DNA from: Bacteroidota bacterium
GTDB lineage: Bacteria; Bacteroidota; Ignavibacteria; Ignavibacteriales; Ignavibacteriaceae
Direction: 5' to 3'
DNA length: 64,000 bases
Assembly: GCA_022564295.1 (NCBI GenBank)
Contig: JADFLR010000013.1
Span: 31,714 to 95,713 of the forward strand
Shown here: in pieces, positions 19,627 to 28,953 of the stretch
Position numbering within the stretch: the stretch's first letter is position 1
Layout of the letters: each line of letters begins with the position of its first letter
Made by a program: the position numbers and the translations under genes
Notes under the pieces: generated by a model
What the model was told of the DNA's origin: nothing
What the model saw: the letters and a program-made list of their open reading frames with translations, nothing else
Databases searched by the model: none

Positions 19627-21450
19627 TTAAAGAAAAAGATTAATAAATTCATCATTATTACATTTTTCCTCATCGTGTAATGCGGTTTCAATTTTACCTA
19701 AATCGAATTCATATAAGTTATCGTTGTTGATTATCACAGAGAATATTGAGCATCGATTCTCCAATATTAATTTCATATTTGGATTTATAGGTTCCCAACC
19801 TCCATCTAGTATAATAATTGGCTTATTTGTACAAAGAGCTGGACCTAAGGTTGATGTTCTCGTATGATAAAAAATGAAAGCGTCTGCTAAAGCCATGGAT
19901 TCTTCAAATGGCTGATATATGATTTCTGCTTTTGGAAAAAATGATATATTTTTATCTCTAAAGTAATCACCGGGGTGTTTTTGGTAAAGCACACTATATC
20001 CAGCATTATAGAGTAGTTCAACTAATTTATATTCAAAATGTAATTTCACCAAATTGGGTACAAAATGTGGTAAAGCTTGATTTTCATAGGTATATGGACA
20101 GGTAACAATCATTATCTTTTTAGATACCTTTTTTCTTACTCCTGCATATTTATTGACCTTATAAGGTTGAAAGATACTTGTGTTCGCGCCAATGATTTTA
20201 CAATTATTCATATTTGGTGCTGGAAATCTTTTTGCTGTATCGCGAAACGCTTTAGCAGAATGATCTGTAAATGTATAAAAATTATCAGCAAAGGGTAAAT
20301 CTAGCCATGATACCCAATCAAGTTCATGCGCTAATGGATTACCATGCATGAATCCATTTATTTCTACTCCTCTATTTTTCATAAGTAAAGTAAACATTCG
20401 AGTTTGATGAGATGAATTACAACCTAAAAATATTTTTTCCCCTTTCCATTTCAATACATTGCTTTCCATACTTTTCATTAAAATATATGTTTCTAAAAAT
20501 ATATTTGAGGTAATATTTTCTAAGTAGATAAGCTGGCTATCACTAAAAGAAAGATCAAATTGATCTGCTACATCTGAAATTTTCAACACCATTTTATTAA
20601 CATTTCGTTTAATTGGGATCAAAATCTTATCAGGTGTATTTATAGAAATATTTCGATTCTTTATGATAAAATTGTTGATATCTAATGGTAACACCAACAC
20701 CGATCGCTTTTTATTGAAGTAATCAATATTGTGCTCATTATAATTTTGAAAGAGCAAATAATTAAATTCAGAGAATTTATATCGTGTAAAGCGATTATAC
20801 TTAATTATTTTTTTAGCTTTGTTAAATAACGGCACAGCATTAACATTGCGGATAGAAAGTTTGGATAAAAAACTATTCCTTGGAACCCCATGCTCAATAA
20901 GTCCTTTAATATAATCAGAATCTTCTGAATATACTGGAATTAAATTAATATCCTGCAAACTGGAAATTATTTTTAGAGAATGTACAAAAGTGATGTACTC
21001 CAATATCACCTTATAGTTAACAAGAACTAATTGACCCCATAGATTGGCAAAATTCGCAGATATTTCTTTATTATAATTGTAATAGAAGGGAATTGATGTG
21101 AATCGATCATTAATGATTTTAAGACTGTCTTCAACCTTATCGAAGATAAGAATAAGAAATTCACCATTGATATTTTTTATAAAGCGTAGATCTGAATTAT
21201 GATTCAAAAAGTATTGGGCTGTTTCGTTTCGTTCGATGGATTCGTTTAGTATAGGATTCCCAAATACAAAAATCGATTTTGATGAATTTTCAATACGAAT
21301 AGGAAGGGGATTAAAATTTGTTTTAATGGTAAATAGATAATCCCGCCCGGAAATGTTATCGCTCTTATCACTCTATGAAGATAATATGTTCTTTTGAGAT
21401 GAGAATGTTACAATCAGTTTTTGCAGAAATATATCGTCATATTTAGGCAT
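19627..21450 (-). pseudogene. Chimera: Asn-synthetase-like 5' end fused to capsule GT-B-like 3' part, with in-frame amber
   Basis: One continuous frame of 608 codons from an ATG at 21450, broken once by TAG at 21373-21375 (codon 26). Codons ~27-155 match the glutaminase-like domain of the neighbouring 601-residue protein: IFVFGNPILN aligns with IFCILGNPII, and INGEF then IINDRFTSIPFYY are shared. After ANLWGQL the frame switches to the family of the 524-residue protein at 21625-23199 (LVNYK..LEYITFVHSLKII aligns with LVNYYTYLDLITLIHTLKII), which continues to the end. The only start downstream of the amber that I can offer is TTG at 21207, with no ribosome binding site. The 3' part keeps HGNPLAHELDW, QKHPGDYF and FYHTRTST. 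Function of the fusion is doubtful. Confidence 0.7.
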
Positions 21451-21624
21451 ACTTAGTTTATTTAAAAAATTCAATTTAAGCGTATTGTTGGAGTAGATAG
21501 TTGGAAGAGACTCGTTTTTCTTCTACTGTTCATTAATAGATTTAAAGAGTTGTGGAAGGATTAAAAGAGTACACAAAAATGAATGACAGATTTTCAATAT
21601 CTTGGAATTTTCAATAAATAAAAA

Positions 21625-23199
21625 CTACATTAAGTAAGTTTCGACAAATTCTTTATTATACTTTTTATCACTTGTTAAAGCATCATTAATCAAACTTATA
21701 TCAATATCATACAAATGTTTATCATTTAATGCTAGTTTAATGATGCAACATCTTTTCTCTAATAGTTTTCTTACTTTCGGGTTTATTGGTTCCCAACCTC
21801 CATCTAACCAAATAACTGGTTTTGTAGTACACAATGCAGGTCCAAAAGTAGATGTTCTTGTATGATAAAAAATAAAAGCATCAGCTCTATGCATTGATTC
21901 TTCAAATGTACTATATAATACTTCTGCTTTCGAGAAAAAATCCATTTTTTTATTTTTAAAGTAATCTCCAGGATGTTTTTGGTATAGTACTTTATATCCA
22001 TGTTTTACTAGTTTATCGATTATCATATATTCGAAATGCAAACGTATTAAATTTGGAAAATATTGAGGAAGAGCGTGATTTTCTTGTGTATAAGGACTAG
22101 GAACTAACATTATATTTTTAATGTTGGGAGATGTACTATTATTTATGTATTTCTGAAAATGATTTACGTTTGCTGATTTAAATTCACAACGATTGCCATT
22201 TGGTGCAGAAAACCTTAATGAAGTATCATAAAAAGCTTTTGCTGCATTTTCATTAAATGCATAAAAGTAATCAGCGAATGGAAGTTCGAGCCAAGAGATC
22301 CAATCCAGCTCATGAATTAATGGATTTCCATGCATAAAACTGTTTACAGTTCCTCCATTTTTCCTAATCGCAAGTGTAAACATTCTAGTATATACATTTT
22401 TATTGGCCCCTAAAAAAAGATTAATTGGTGCATGAGGTTTTAATTTATCTAATAATATCTTATAAATTAAATTTGTCTTAGAAAAGTTTGAAATTAAACG
22501 TTCTTTTGTATAATCTAAAATATTTTTAGGAATCACAATAAAATATTTATGTTCAACGATCTCAGATATTTCATCGATGAGTGTAATTGCAAGGTTGCGA
22601 ATTTCCTTTCTTTCAGAAATAGTACATTCTCTGTTCTCTATGATACTTTCTTTATAAAAACTTCGTATATCGAGTGGAAAAATTTTACATTTTTTTGCCC
22701 TCTGCAAGTAACTTAAAGCAAAAACATTATAACTTTGATGTAATACATAACACTTCTTCCTTGAGAAAAACAAAGTTGAGATATTATTATTCTTCAATAT
22801 AAATTTCATCTTTCTAATAATATCCTTCCAGGATTTAGGCTGTAAATTAGGAATAGAAATTATTAGATTATCAGGGATCTCATTATTGACTAAACTTTTG
22901 AAATACTTGGAATCATCAGCGTATTTAAGGTTATATCCGTTTTTCTTTGCCTCATAAATAATTTTCAAGGTGTGAATTAAAGTAATTAAATCTAAATAAG
23001 TGTAATAATTTACTAGTAGAAGATCACCCAAATAACTATTACGATTTTGATAAATTAAATTATTAAAGACATTCATAATATCTTGTTCAACATTAAGAAA
23101 ATCTAACCATGGATATGGCCAATCAAGATCATTAAACCAATCTTCTATACCAGAATCTAATACACTTGGAATGTCTAATGGAAATTTTCTATCAATCAT
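21625..23199 (-). CDS. Capsule-type GT-B-like protein, possible nonulosonate transferase
   Basis: A 524-residue protein. I cannot name the family with certainty. The C-terminal half has HGNPLIHELDWISWLELPFA, then YQKHPGDYF near residue 410 and FEESMHRADAFIFYHTRTST, ending WLDGGWEPINP. His-Pro-Gly and Ser/Thr-rich donor motifs of this sort occur in GT-B capsule enzymes of the polysialyltransferase, Kdo-transferase or CDP-glycerol transferase kinds. It is the first gene after the CMP-sugar cytidylyltransferase (16-base gap), so use of a CMP-activated nonulosonic acid is a reasonable inference. A partial homologue forms the 3' part of the chimera next to it. Confidence 0.55.
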   Translation of the reverse strand: MIDRKFPLDIPSVLDSGIEDWFNDLDWPYPWLDFLNVEQDIMNVFNNLIYQNRNSYLGDLLLVNYYTYLDLITLIHTLKIIYEAKKNGYNLKYADDSKYFKSLVNNEIPDNLIISIPNLQPKSWKDIIRKMKFILKNNNISTLFFSRKKCYVLHQSYNVFALSYLQRAKKCKIFPLDIRSFYKESIIENRECTISERKEIRNLAITLIDEISEIVEHKYFIVIPKNILDYTKERLISNFSKTNLIYKILLDKLKPHAPINLFLGANKNVYTRMFTLAIRKNGGTVNSFMHGNPLIHELDWISWLELPFADYFYAFNENAAKAFYDTSLRFSAPNGNRCEFKSANVNHFQKYINNSTSPNIKNIMLVPSPYTQENHALPQYFPNLIRLHFEYMIIDKLVKHGYKVLYQKHPGDYFKNKKMDFFSKAEVLYSTFEESMHRADAFIFYHTRTSTFGPALCTTKPVIWLDGGWEPINPKVRKLLEKRCCIIKLALNDKHLYDIDISLINDALTSDKKYNKEFVETYLM

Positions 23200-23215
23200 A
23201 AAGGTTTTATTATTA

Positions 23216-23920
23216 TTAAAATTTATTTAAATATGTAAAAATACATTTTGCCATTTCAAGATCTGCCTCTTCATCAATATCAATTGCAAACTTCCAATCT
23301 ATAGGAAATAATTTAAAGTTTGGTCCGTAAAATGTTCTCGCTTTTTTAAACTCATCAATTTTTGCTATCCAGATTGCACCAGTGGGGCAAAATAATTCAT
23401 CCAAATCTTGTGATCTCTTCATAAAAGCTTCAGGAAATAACTTCATAGTTTTATTTTGTTTATTTATTCTCATAGCCCACCATGGATTCATCCAACCGAA
23501 CTTATTTACACTAATTTGAAAACAGGTATCTTTAACTATAAAATTCTCAAATGCCTTTATGATTTGTATTTCATTTCGTAATGGGCAATTTGGCATGAGT
23601 TGCACAATATTATCATATTTTTCAGTATAAAAATTTTCAATTTTATAGGTGGAAGATAATGTTGCTTTATGAACACTAGAATTATCATTATAATGAGAAT
23701 CTCTCAAAAATGGGACATCGAGACCAAAATCCTTAGCAATATCGGCTATAACTTGGGAATCAGTGCTTACAAATATTCTCTTAAATAATTTCGATTTAAG
23801 GGCGGCTTCAATCGTGTGAACAATTAATGGTTTGCCAAAGAAATCTACAATATTTTTATTAGGTATACGTTTCGAACCACCCCTTGCCGGGATAATAGCT
23901 AAATTTTTCACGCTCGGCAT
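23216..23920 (-). CDS. CMP-nonulosonate cytidylyltransferase (NeuA/PseF/LegF type)
   Basis: A 234-residue nucleotidyltransferase. The N-terminus has the CTP-binding signature IIPARGGSKRIPNKNIVDF, followed by GKPLIVHTIEAAL and FVSTDSQVIADIA. QLMPNCPLRNEIQI and the DWKFAIDIDEEADL near the C-terminus are typical of acylneuraminate cytidylyltransferases. It activates a sialic-acid-like sugar to CMP-sugar using CTP. It lies in one run with a NeuB-type synthase, a NeuD-like acyltransferase and a PseG-like hydrolase. Which nonulosonic acid (legionaminic, pseudaminic or another) is not decided by this gene alone. Confidence 0.85.
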   Translation of the reverse strand: MPSVKNLAIIPARGGSKRIPNKNIVDFFGKPLIVHTIEAALKSKLFKRIFVSTDSQVIADIAKDFGLDVPFLRDSHYNDNSSVHKATLSSTYKIENFYTEKYDNIVQLMPNCPLRNEIQIIKAFENFIVKDTCFQISVNKFGWMNPWWAMRINKQNKTMKLFPEAFMKRSQDLDELFCPTGAIWIAKIDEFKKARTFYGPNFKLFPIDWKFAIDIDEEADLEMAKCIFTYLNKF

Positions 23921-23945
23921 AGACTTAATATGATTTACTTACTCT

Positions 23946-24620
23946 TTAGTTATCTGATTTAGCATCACGGTAAATATTTTTTGTATGCTTTCTGGCTGCG
24001 TATCCAATTACAGTAGTTTTTGCTGGAACATTCTTGACTACAGTTGAACCGGCCCCGATTAGTGCTGCTTTCCCGATGTGAATATCTGGTAAAATTGTTG
24101 CACCAATTCCGATAAAAGCCAATTCGTCCACAATTACCCTACCAGCGGTTTTTGAACCTGGTGCCATATGTGCACTAAATCCTATAATATTATCATGTTC
24201 AATTATAGAACCTGTATTGATTATTGTTGCATCATTAATAATTGATCCATTGTTAATTATTGCACCAGCACCAATGAAACAACCATTACCAATTTTTGCT
24301 TTTTCACTAACAATAGCCGATGGGTGAATAAGTGAAACAACTTCATAGCCCTGCTTAGTTAACTCTTTAAAGAGTTTCCCCCTGGCTGCATTGTCACCAA
24401 TTGCGATATGAAAAATTATCGATTCAAATTTCTGTGTTTTGAAATTACTTGAAGATCCAAGAACGGGAATATTATTGATATAAGTTCCCTTAAATTCAGG
24501 CGTATTATCAAGAAAACCAATAACTTTAAACGTCTTTGTTTTAGCAATAAGGTCAAGAACAACACCTGCATGGCCATCCATTCTTGCACCGACAATTACA
24601 ATTGGTTTTAATTTTATCAT
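23946..24620 (-). CDS. NeuD/PglD-family sugar acetyltransferase
   Basis: A 224-residue protein. The N-terminal ~75 residues form a nucleotide-binding-like part (VIVGARMDGHAGVVLDLI), followed by left-handed beta-helix hexapeptide repeats (SAIVSEKAKIGNGCFIGAGA and further IIN/IGxxA repeats). A His in IIEHDNIIG is at a position typical for the catalytic base. Relatives either N-acetylate the 4-amino group of a UDP-amino sugar (PglD, LegH) or O-acetylate sialic acids (NeuD). With an aminotransferase and a synthase in the same operon, the N-acetylation step before hydrolysis is the better guess. Confidence 0.8.
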   Translation of the reverse strand: MIKLKPIVIVGARMDGHAGVVLDLIAKTKTFKVIGFLDNTPEFKGTYINNIPVLGSSSNFKTQKFESIIFHIAIGDNAARGKLFKELTKQGYEVVSLIHPSAIVSEKAKIGNGCFIGAGAIINNGSIINDATIINTGSIIEHDNIIGFSAHMAPGSKTAGRVIVDELAFIGIGATILPDIHIGKAALIGAGSTVVKNVPAKTTVIGYAARKHTKNIYRDAKSDN

Positions 24621-24642
24621 AACTTATAATTCAAAATATTAT

Positions 24643-25686
24643 TTATTCGTTTTCAATATCAATCCAAGAAAGTAGATGTTCTACATTCAAATTTGTTTTT
24701 GCACTTTTCCCAAGAATATTATCCCAATATTTTGGGGGAATTCCAATACCAGGGCGTTTAACTGTTAAGTTTTTACTTGAGAAAGTATCACCAGCGATAA
24801 TTTTGCTGCCAACTACAATACTACATCTGTGCACTTTTCTCTGGCCAATTTCCTTTTCACCAAATATTCTTACAGTAGTACCAAGCCCTTGTTCTACTTC
24901 TCTAATAGATACGATAAGTTCTTGAAGTTCTTGTGGTTCAATTGATGCAGAATGATCCGGTCCAAAAGCATTTGAATTAAGTGTAAAATGTTTCTCAATT
25001 ATTTTTGCACCTAAAGCTCTTGCAGCTATGGCCATAGTTGAACCTAATGTATGATCAGAATATCCAACAGGATAACCGAAAGCATTTTTAAGAGTTTGCA
25101 TAAATAATAAGTTAGTTGTATATATTTCTGCCGGATACCACGATATACAATGTAAAAGGACAATTTTATCATTATTTTCCTTAGTTATAACTTCAAGTGC
25201 TTCTTCTATTTCTCCCAATGTAGCCATACCTGTAGATAGAATAATCGGTAGCTTCGATGCAGCCATATGCTTTAATAAAGGAATATTTGTTAAATTGCCT
25301 GATGCAACCTTAATAACATCAATCCCTAGTTTGTAAAGAAAATCAAAAGAGTCCTTATCAAAAGGCGTTGATAGGAATTTTATTGCTTTATTATCACAAT
25401 ATTCTTTAAGCTCCATATGGCTTTCTTCATCCAATTCGAGTCTATGCAATAAATCTCTAAAAGATTCACTTTTGTAACTTCCTTTATCAATATAAGTACT
25501 GGTTAACGCATTGGGTGTAACAAGTTTTTTCGCTTTGAAGCATTGAAATTTTACATAGTCAGCTTTTGCTTCAATTGCTGCGTCCACCATTTTTTTAGCT
25601 TTTATTAATTCTCCATCATGGTTGATTCCAGCTTCTGCAATTATAAGAGTATTCGCATTTTCATTTACTAGTTCAGCATAATTCAT
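24643..25686 (-). CDS. NeuB-family nonulosonic acid synthase
   Basis: A 347-residue enzyme with a TIM-barrel NeuB domain: IIAEAGINHDGELIKAKKMV at the start, YVKFQCFKAKKLVT, the metal- and PEP-site region PVGYSDHTLGSTMAIAARAL and EKHFTLN...GPDHSASI. It ends with a SAF/antifreeze-like domain (residues ~285-347, KNLTVKRPGIGIPP). It condenses PEP with a 6-carbon N-acyl amino sugar to form a nine-carbon sugar acid. Its start overlaps the stop of the PseG-like gene by 4 bases, which indicates coupling. PseI, LegI and NeuB cannot be separated safely by eye. Confidence 0.88.
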   Translation of the reverse strand: MNYAELVNENANTLIIAEAGINHDGELIKAKKMVDAAIEAKADYVKFQCFKAKKLVTPNALTSTYIDKGSYKSESFRDLLHRLELDEESHMELKEYCDNKAIKFLSTPFDKDSFDFLYKLGIDVIKVASGNLTNIPLLKHMAASKLPIILSTGMATLGEIEEALEVITKENNDKIVLLHCISWYPAEIYTTNLLFMQTLKNAFGYPVGYSDHTLGSTMAIAARALGAKIIEKHFTLNSNAFGPDHSASIEPQELQELIVSIREVEQGLGTTVRIFGEKEIGQRKVHRCSIVVGSKIIAGDTFSSKNLTVKRPGIGIPPKYWDNILGKSAKTNLNVEHLLSWIDIENE

Positions 25687-26741
25687 ATTGTACTTGTTTT
25701 AATTAATTGATCTAATTTTTGGCAAAACCTTTTTAATCCCTTCCCATCAATTACGTTATGGGATTGTTCATATTGTTTCAGTTGTTTATTGTAGTCTAAA
25801 ATAAAACTTTTAGTTTTTGTTTGTATTTCTTCAACAGTTAAATCTGGCCCGAATCCGATATTATAATTAACATCCATTCTTTCAAAACTATCAGCTATTT
25901 CCATCTGTCTTTGTAATTGACAAATCGTTACACCAGGAACATGTGTAGCAATACGTTCGAAAAGAGTATTACCCCCAGCTGTGACAGCGATATCAGCTTT
26001 TTGAAAATATGGAGCAAGAGTTGGTACATCTAATACCATTTTAATTTTTTTATTTTTTAATAATGACTTTAGTCTTAAACTATAACCAGTCGCATGAGAA
26101 GAAATAATTAATATTTCATCGATTTCATCAATATTAGAAAGAGCTTGAATAGTTTTAAATGTTAAGTTATGATGATCACTCCCACCCAGTGTAAGTATTA
26201 CTTTTTTAAATTTATTCTTATTAGGGTAAGTAGCAACAATATTCTCATATTTTGAAGACATTATAAAGTACTTTGGTCCTAAAAGATATTTATGTCTTAG
26301 ATCCCCATAATCTGTATATAGTTGATTTGGGTTTCCATTTAAAACTAGATCCGAATCAATTTCCCTTTTATAACTATCATCTGTAATCACTGCGATTGGG
26401 ACATTTATTTTTCTTAAGTTTGCCATGTATAAATGATTCACATCATTTTCTAAAACATCAAGTATTATGAAGAGTGGCTGGTACTTCTGAGCCATTTTAC
26501 AGACAAATTCGGTTTCATCTTTAATACTGCATTCAGGATCAATATTAATCAATTCAATACTTGAATAATCAGCAAATACAACATTTTGGGTATCACTATT
26601 CGATAGAAGAATAGTATTAATATTTCTAGTCTTTAATAAAAATTCACTTATAATCACAGCCCGTTTTATATGTCCATAGCCTATCTCTTTATTTCCATCA
26701 GCTCTTATGAATATATTCCGTTTTAAATTATTGACAGCCAT
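25683..26741 (-). CDS. PseG-like UDP-sugar hydrolase
   Basis: A 352-residue GT-B-like protein. It begins IFIRADGNKEIGYGHIKRA, matching the G-x-G-H-x-x-R site where PseG keeps its essential His. The second half has LTLGGSDHHN and the donor-loop region ADIAVTAGGNTLFE. PseG removes UDP from UDP-2,4-diacetamido-trideoxy-altrose in pseudaminic acid synthesis. At 352 residues it is longer than the Campylobacter PseG hydrolase domain (about 275), so the exact substrate is uncertain. It is packed between the NeuB-type gene (4-base overlap) and the aminotransferase gene (no gap). Confidence 0.75.
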   Translation of the reverse strand: MAVNNLKRNIFIRADGNKEIGYGHIKRAVIISEFLLKTRNINTILLSNSDTQNVVFADYSSIELINIDPECSIKDETEFVCKMAQKYQPLFIILDVLENDVNHLYMANLRKINVPIAVITDDSYKREIDSDLVLNGNPNQLYTDYGDLRHKYLLGPKYFIMSSKYENIVATYPNKNKFKKVILTLGGSDHHNLTFKTIQALSNIDEIDEILIISSHATGYSLRLKSLLKNKKIKMVLDVPTLAPYFQKADIAVTAGGNTLFERIATHVPGVTICQLQRQMEIADSFERMDVNYNIGFGPDLTVEEIQTKTKSFILDYNKQLKQYEQSHNVIDGKGLKRFCQKLDQLIKTSTI

Positions 26742-27833
26742 TTATAAATTATTTGCAATAATTTGACATATTTGTTTCACTTTACTGGTAGATAAACCAA
26801 CATATAATGGCAGGCATAACATTCTCCTTGACACATCATTTGCTATTTCCAATTTCTGTTGCTTTATATAGTTAAGATTGTTTAATGAGGGATAAAAATA
26901 TCTTTTTGGATAAATATCTTTTTTTTCTAAAGAATTAATTATTTTTAATAATGTACCTTCTGAATTTAATATAATAGGATAATAATGGTAATTATATAAT
27001 GTAAAATTTGGCATGATGGGTTTTGTAATATTCAATTCACTAAGTAATTCATTATAAATGTAAGTGATGTTTTTACGTTCTTCTATAATTGATTCTAAAT
27101 GAGGTAGTATTGACAGCCCTAATGCAGCGTGAAATTCTGAATTTTTACCATTGATACCTAAACCATGTATTTTATACTCATTTGTCTTTAGATAACCAAA
27201 TTCTCTTATATACTCAATTTTCTTGGCAAGTTTATCGTCATTAGTAATTAATGCCCCTCCCTCACCAGTGTGAAAAAGCTTTGTAGCATGAAAACTTAAT
27301 GTACTTATATCTCCAAAACTAACAAGTGATTTATTCAAATAAGTTACTCCAAAGGAATGAGCAGCATCATATATTATTTTAATATTATATTTCTTTCCAA
27401 TCTTTGTTAATGCTTTAATGTCATTTGGTATTCCAAATAAATGTGTAGTAAGTATTCCTGTTGTCTTTTTCGTTATTTTTTTTTCAATTAATGTTGGTTC
27501 CATATTTAATGTATTACGATTTATATCTGCAAATATTGGCGTACAGCCTTGCCATACTAAACTACTTGTGGATGCAACAAATGACAACGGGGTGGTAATA
27601 ATTTCACCGGTTAGTTCCAATGCTTTTATAGCCATTTGTAAAGCAATTGTTCCGTTAGAAACAAAATATAAATGTTTTACTTTAAGAATTTCCTTTAGCT
27701 TAATTTCCAGTTTCTGCACTAAAGGCCCATTATTTGTTAATTGATTACTTGCCCAAATTTTATCAATATAAGCTTTATATGTATCGACTTCAGGCAAGAA
27801 TGGTTTGGTTACAAAAATTTTATTCCCAATCAT
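26742..27833 (-). CDS. DegT/DnrJ/EryC1-family sugar aminotransferase
   Basis: A 363-residue PLP enzyme. FVSNGTIALQMAIKAL, IIYDAAHSFGV and STLSFHATKLFHTGEGG (PLP-binding Lys near residue 182) are the standard family motifs. The stretches WASNQLTNNGPLV and YPKRYFYPSLN resemble 4-amino-4,6-dideoxyhexose transaminases of the VioA/QdtB kind as well as PseC/LegC. It probably aminates C4 (or C3) of a 4-keto-6-deoxy NDP-sugar with Glu as donor. The 4,6-dehydratase that would supply its substrate is not in this window. It overlaps the epimerase gene stop/start by 4 bases. Confidence 0.82.
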   Translation of the reverse strand: MIGNKIFVTKPFLPEVDTYKAYIDKIWASNQLTNNGPLVQKLEIKLKEILKVKHLYFVSNGTIALQMAIKALELTGEIITTPLSFVASTSSLVWQGCTPIFADINRNTLNMEPTLIEKKITKKTTGILTTHLFGIPNDIKALTKIGKKYNIKIIYDAAHSFGVTYLNKSLVSFGDISTLSFHATKLFHTGEGGALITNDDKLAKKIEYIREFGYLKTNEYKIHGLGINGKNSEFHAALGLSILPHLESIIEERKNITYIYNELLSELNITKPIMPNFTLYNYHYYPIILNSEGTLLKIINSLEKKDIYPKRYFYPSLNNLNYIKQQKLEIANDVSRRMLCLPLYVGLSTSKVKQICQIIANNL

Positions 27834-28861
27834 ATAGTTAACATTTGTATCTTATTGTACTCAACAAACCAATCCACAAATTTACTTATTCCTTCTTCAA
27901 TCTTTGTTTTTGGTACATATTCCGTAATTGTAATCATATCAGAAACATCAGCCCAGGTTTCATTCATATCGCCCGGCTGCATTTCAATATAATTGCAAAT
28001 TGCTTTTTTCTCTAATTTCGTTTCAATAATATTTATAAAATCTTTTAATTTAGTAGGTGAGTTGTTACCTAAATTTAATATAAACGGAAGAGTATCGCTC
28101 TGCTTCTTTTGAGAATTAAATAAAAGCAATCTTAGTGCTTCTATGTTATCATCTATATAGGTTAAATCCCTGCTCATTCTCCCCTTGTTATAAACATCAA
28201 TTGGTTTATTCTCTAAAATAGCTTTTGTAAATTTATAGTAAGCCATATCGGGTCTTCCCCAGGGTCCATAGACTGTGAAAAATCTTAACCCGGTTGAAGG
28301 AATGTTATACAAACTATGATATGAAAAAGCCATTAACTCATTACTACGTTTTGTGGCAGCATAAAGTGATATCGGTTTTTCAACAGGGTCAGATTCAGAG
28401 AATGGGATTTTAGTATTAGCACCATATACTGAACTGGATGATGCATAAAGTAAATGTTTAACCGGGTAATGCCTGCAAGCTTCTAATATATTTAAAAACC
28501 CATAAATATTGCTATCGATATAAGTTTTCGGATTCTTAAGTGAATATCTTACACCCGCTTGTGCAGCCAGATTAACAACAGAATCGAATCTTTCATTTTT
28601 AAATAGTTCAAAAATATTCTTCTCATCAGTTAAGTCTAACTTTATAAACCTGTAATTATCATATTTTTCACTTTGAACATCTTTGCCATATTCGATATTA
28701 TATTTATTTATTCCAGTTTCATTTAAACGGGCATATTTAAGATTTGCATCGTAGTAATCATTTATATTATCTAAACCCACTATATCGTAATTCTCACTTA
28801 CCAGTCTATTTACAAGATGAAAACCAATGAACCCAGCAGTTCCGGTAATAAGTATTTTCAA
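27830..28861 (-). CDS. NAD-dependent sugar epimerase, UDP-glucuronate 4-epimerase type
   Basis: A 343-residue extended short-chain dehydrogenase. It has the Rossmann motif ITGTAGFIGFH at the N-terminus, then DNINDYYDANLKYARL, which is characteristic of UDP-glucuronate 4-epimerases (LspL/GAE type). SSSSVYGANTKIPFSE and the catalytic YAATK near residue 167 are followed by FFTVYGPWGRPDMAYYKF. It should interconvert UDP-GlcA and UDP-GalA. It is the first gene of the minus-strand glycan operon, 70 bases after the decayed GIY-YIG gene, so the promoter must lie near or upstream of 28862-28933. A uronic acid product would give the asparagine-synthetase homologues a carboxyl group to amidate. Confidence 0.85.
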   Translation of the reverse strand: MKILITGTAGFIGFHLVNRLVSENYDIVGLDNINDYYDANLKYARLNETGINKYNIEYGKDVQSEKYDNYRFIKLDLTDEKNIFELFKNERFDSVVNLAAQAGVRYSLKNPKTYIDSNIYGFLNILEACRHYPVKHLLYASSSSVYGANTKIPFSESDPVEKPISLYAATKRSNELMAFSYHSLYNIPSTGLRFFTVYGPWGRPDMAYYKFTKAILENKPIDVYNKGRMSRDLTYIDDNIEALRLLLFNSQKKQSDTLPFILNLGNNSPTKLKDFINIIETKLEKKAICNYIEMQPGDMNETWADVSDMITITEYVPKTKIEEGISKFVDWFVEYNKIQMLTI

Positions 28862-28902
28862 TATAGTTCTTTCAATAACATACTATTTAAATTTTCTATT
28901 CA

Positions 28903-28953
28903 ACTTGTCCGGTGGAATCCGAGTGAAATAATTTCATTTTTCACCGGACAAGT
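28903..28953. repeat. Perfect 12-base inverted repeat at the 3' end of the GIY-YIG pseudogene
   Basis: ACTTGTCCGGTG (28903-28914) is the exact reverse complement of CACCGGACAAGT (28942-28953), with 27 bases between. The right arm covers the last codons and the stop region of the GIY-YIG pseudogene. The hairpin could end transcription of that gene before the glycan operon, or be part of a mobile repeat. No clear T-run follows on the minus strand, so a classic terminator is not certain. Confidence 0.7.

Noticed and set aside
20077..20298. Plus-strand frames opposite the glycan genes (also 8623-9051, 12441-12755, 27418-27744 and others)
   Set aside because: They are antisense shadows of clear minus-strand genes with recognised motifs.
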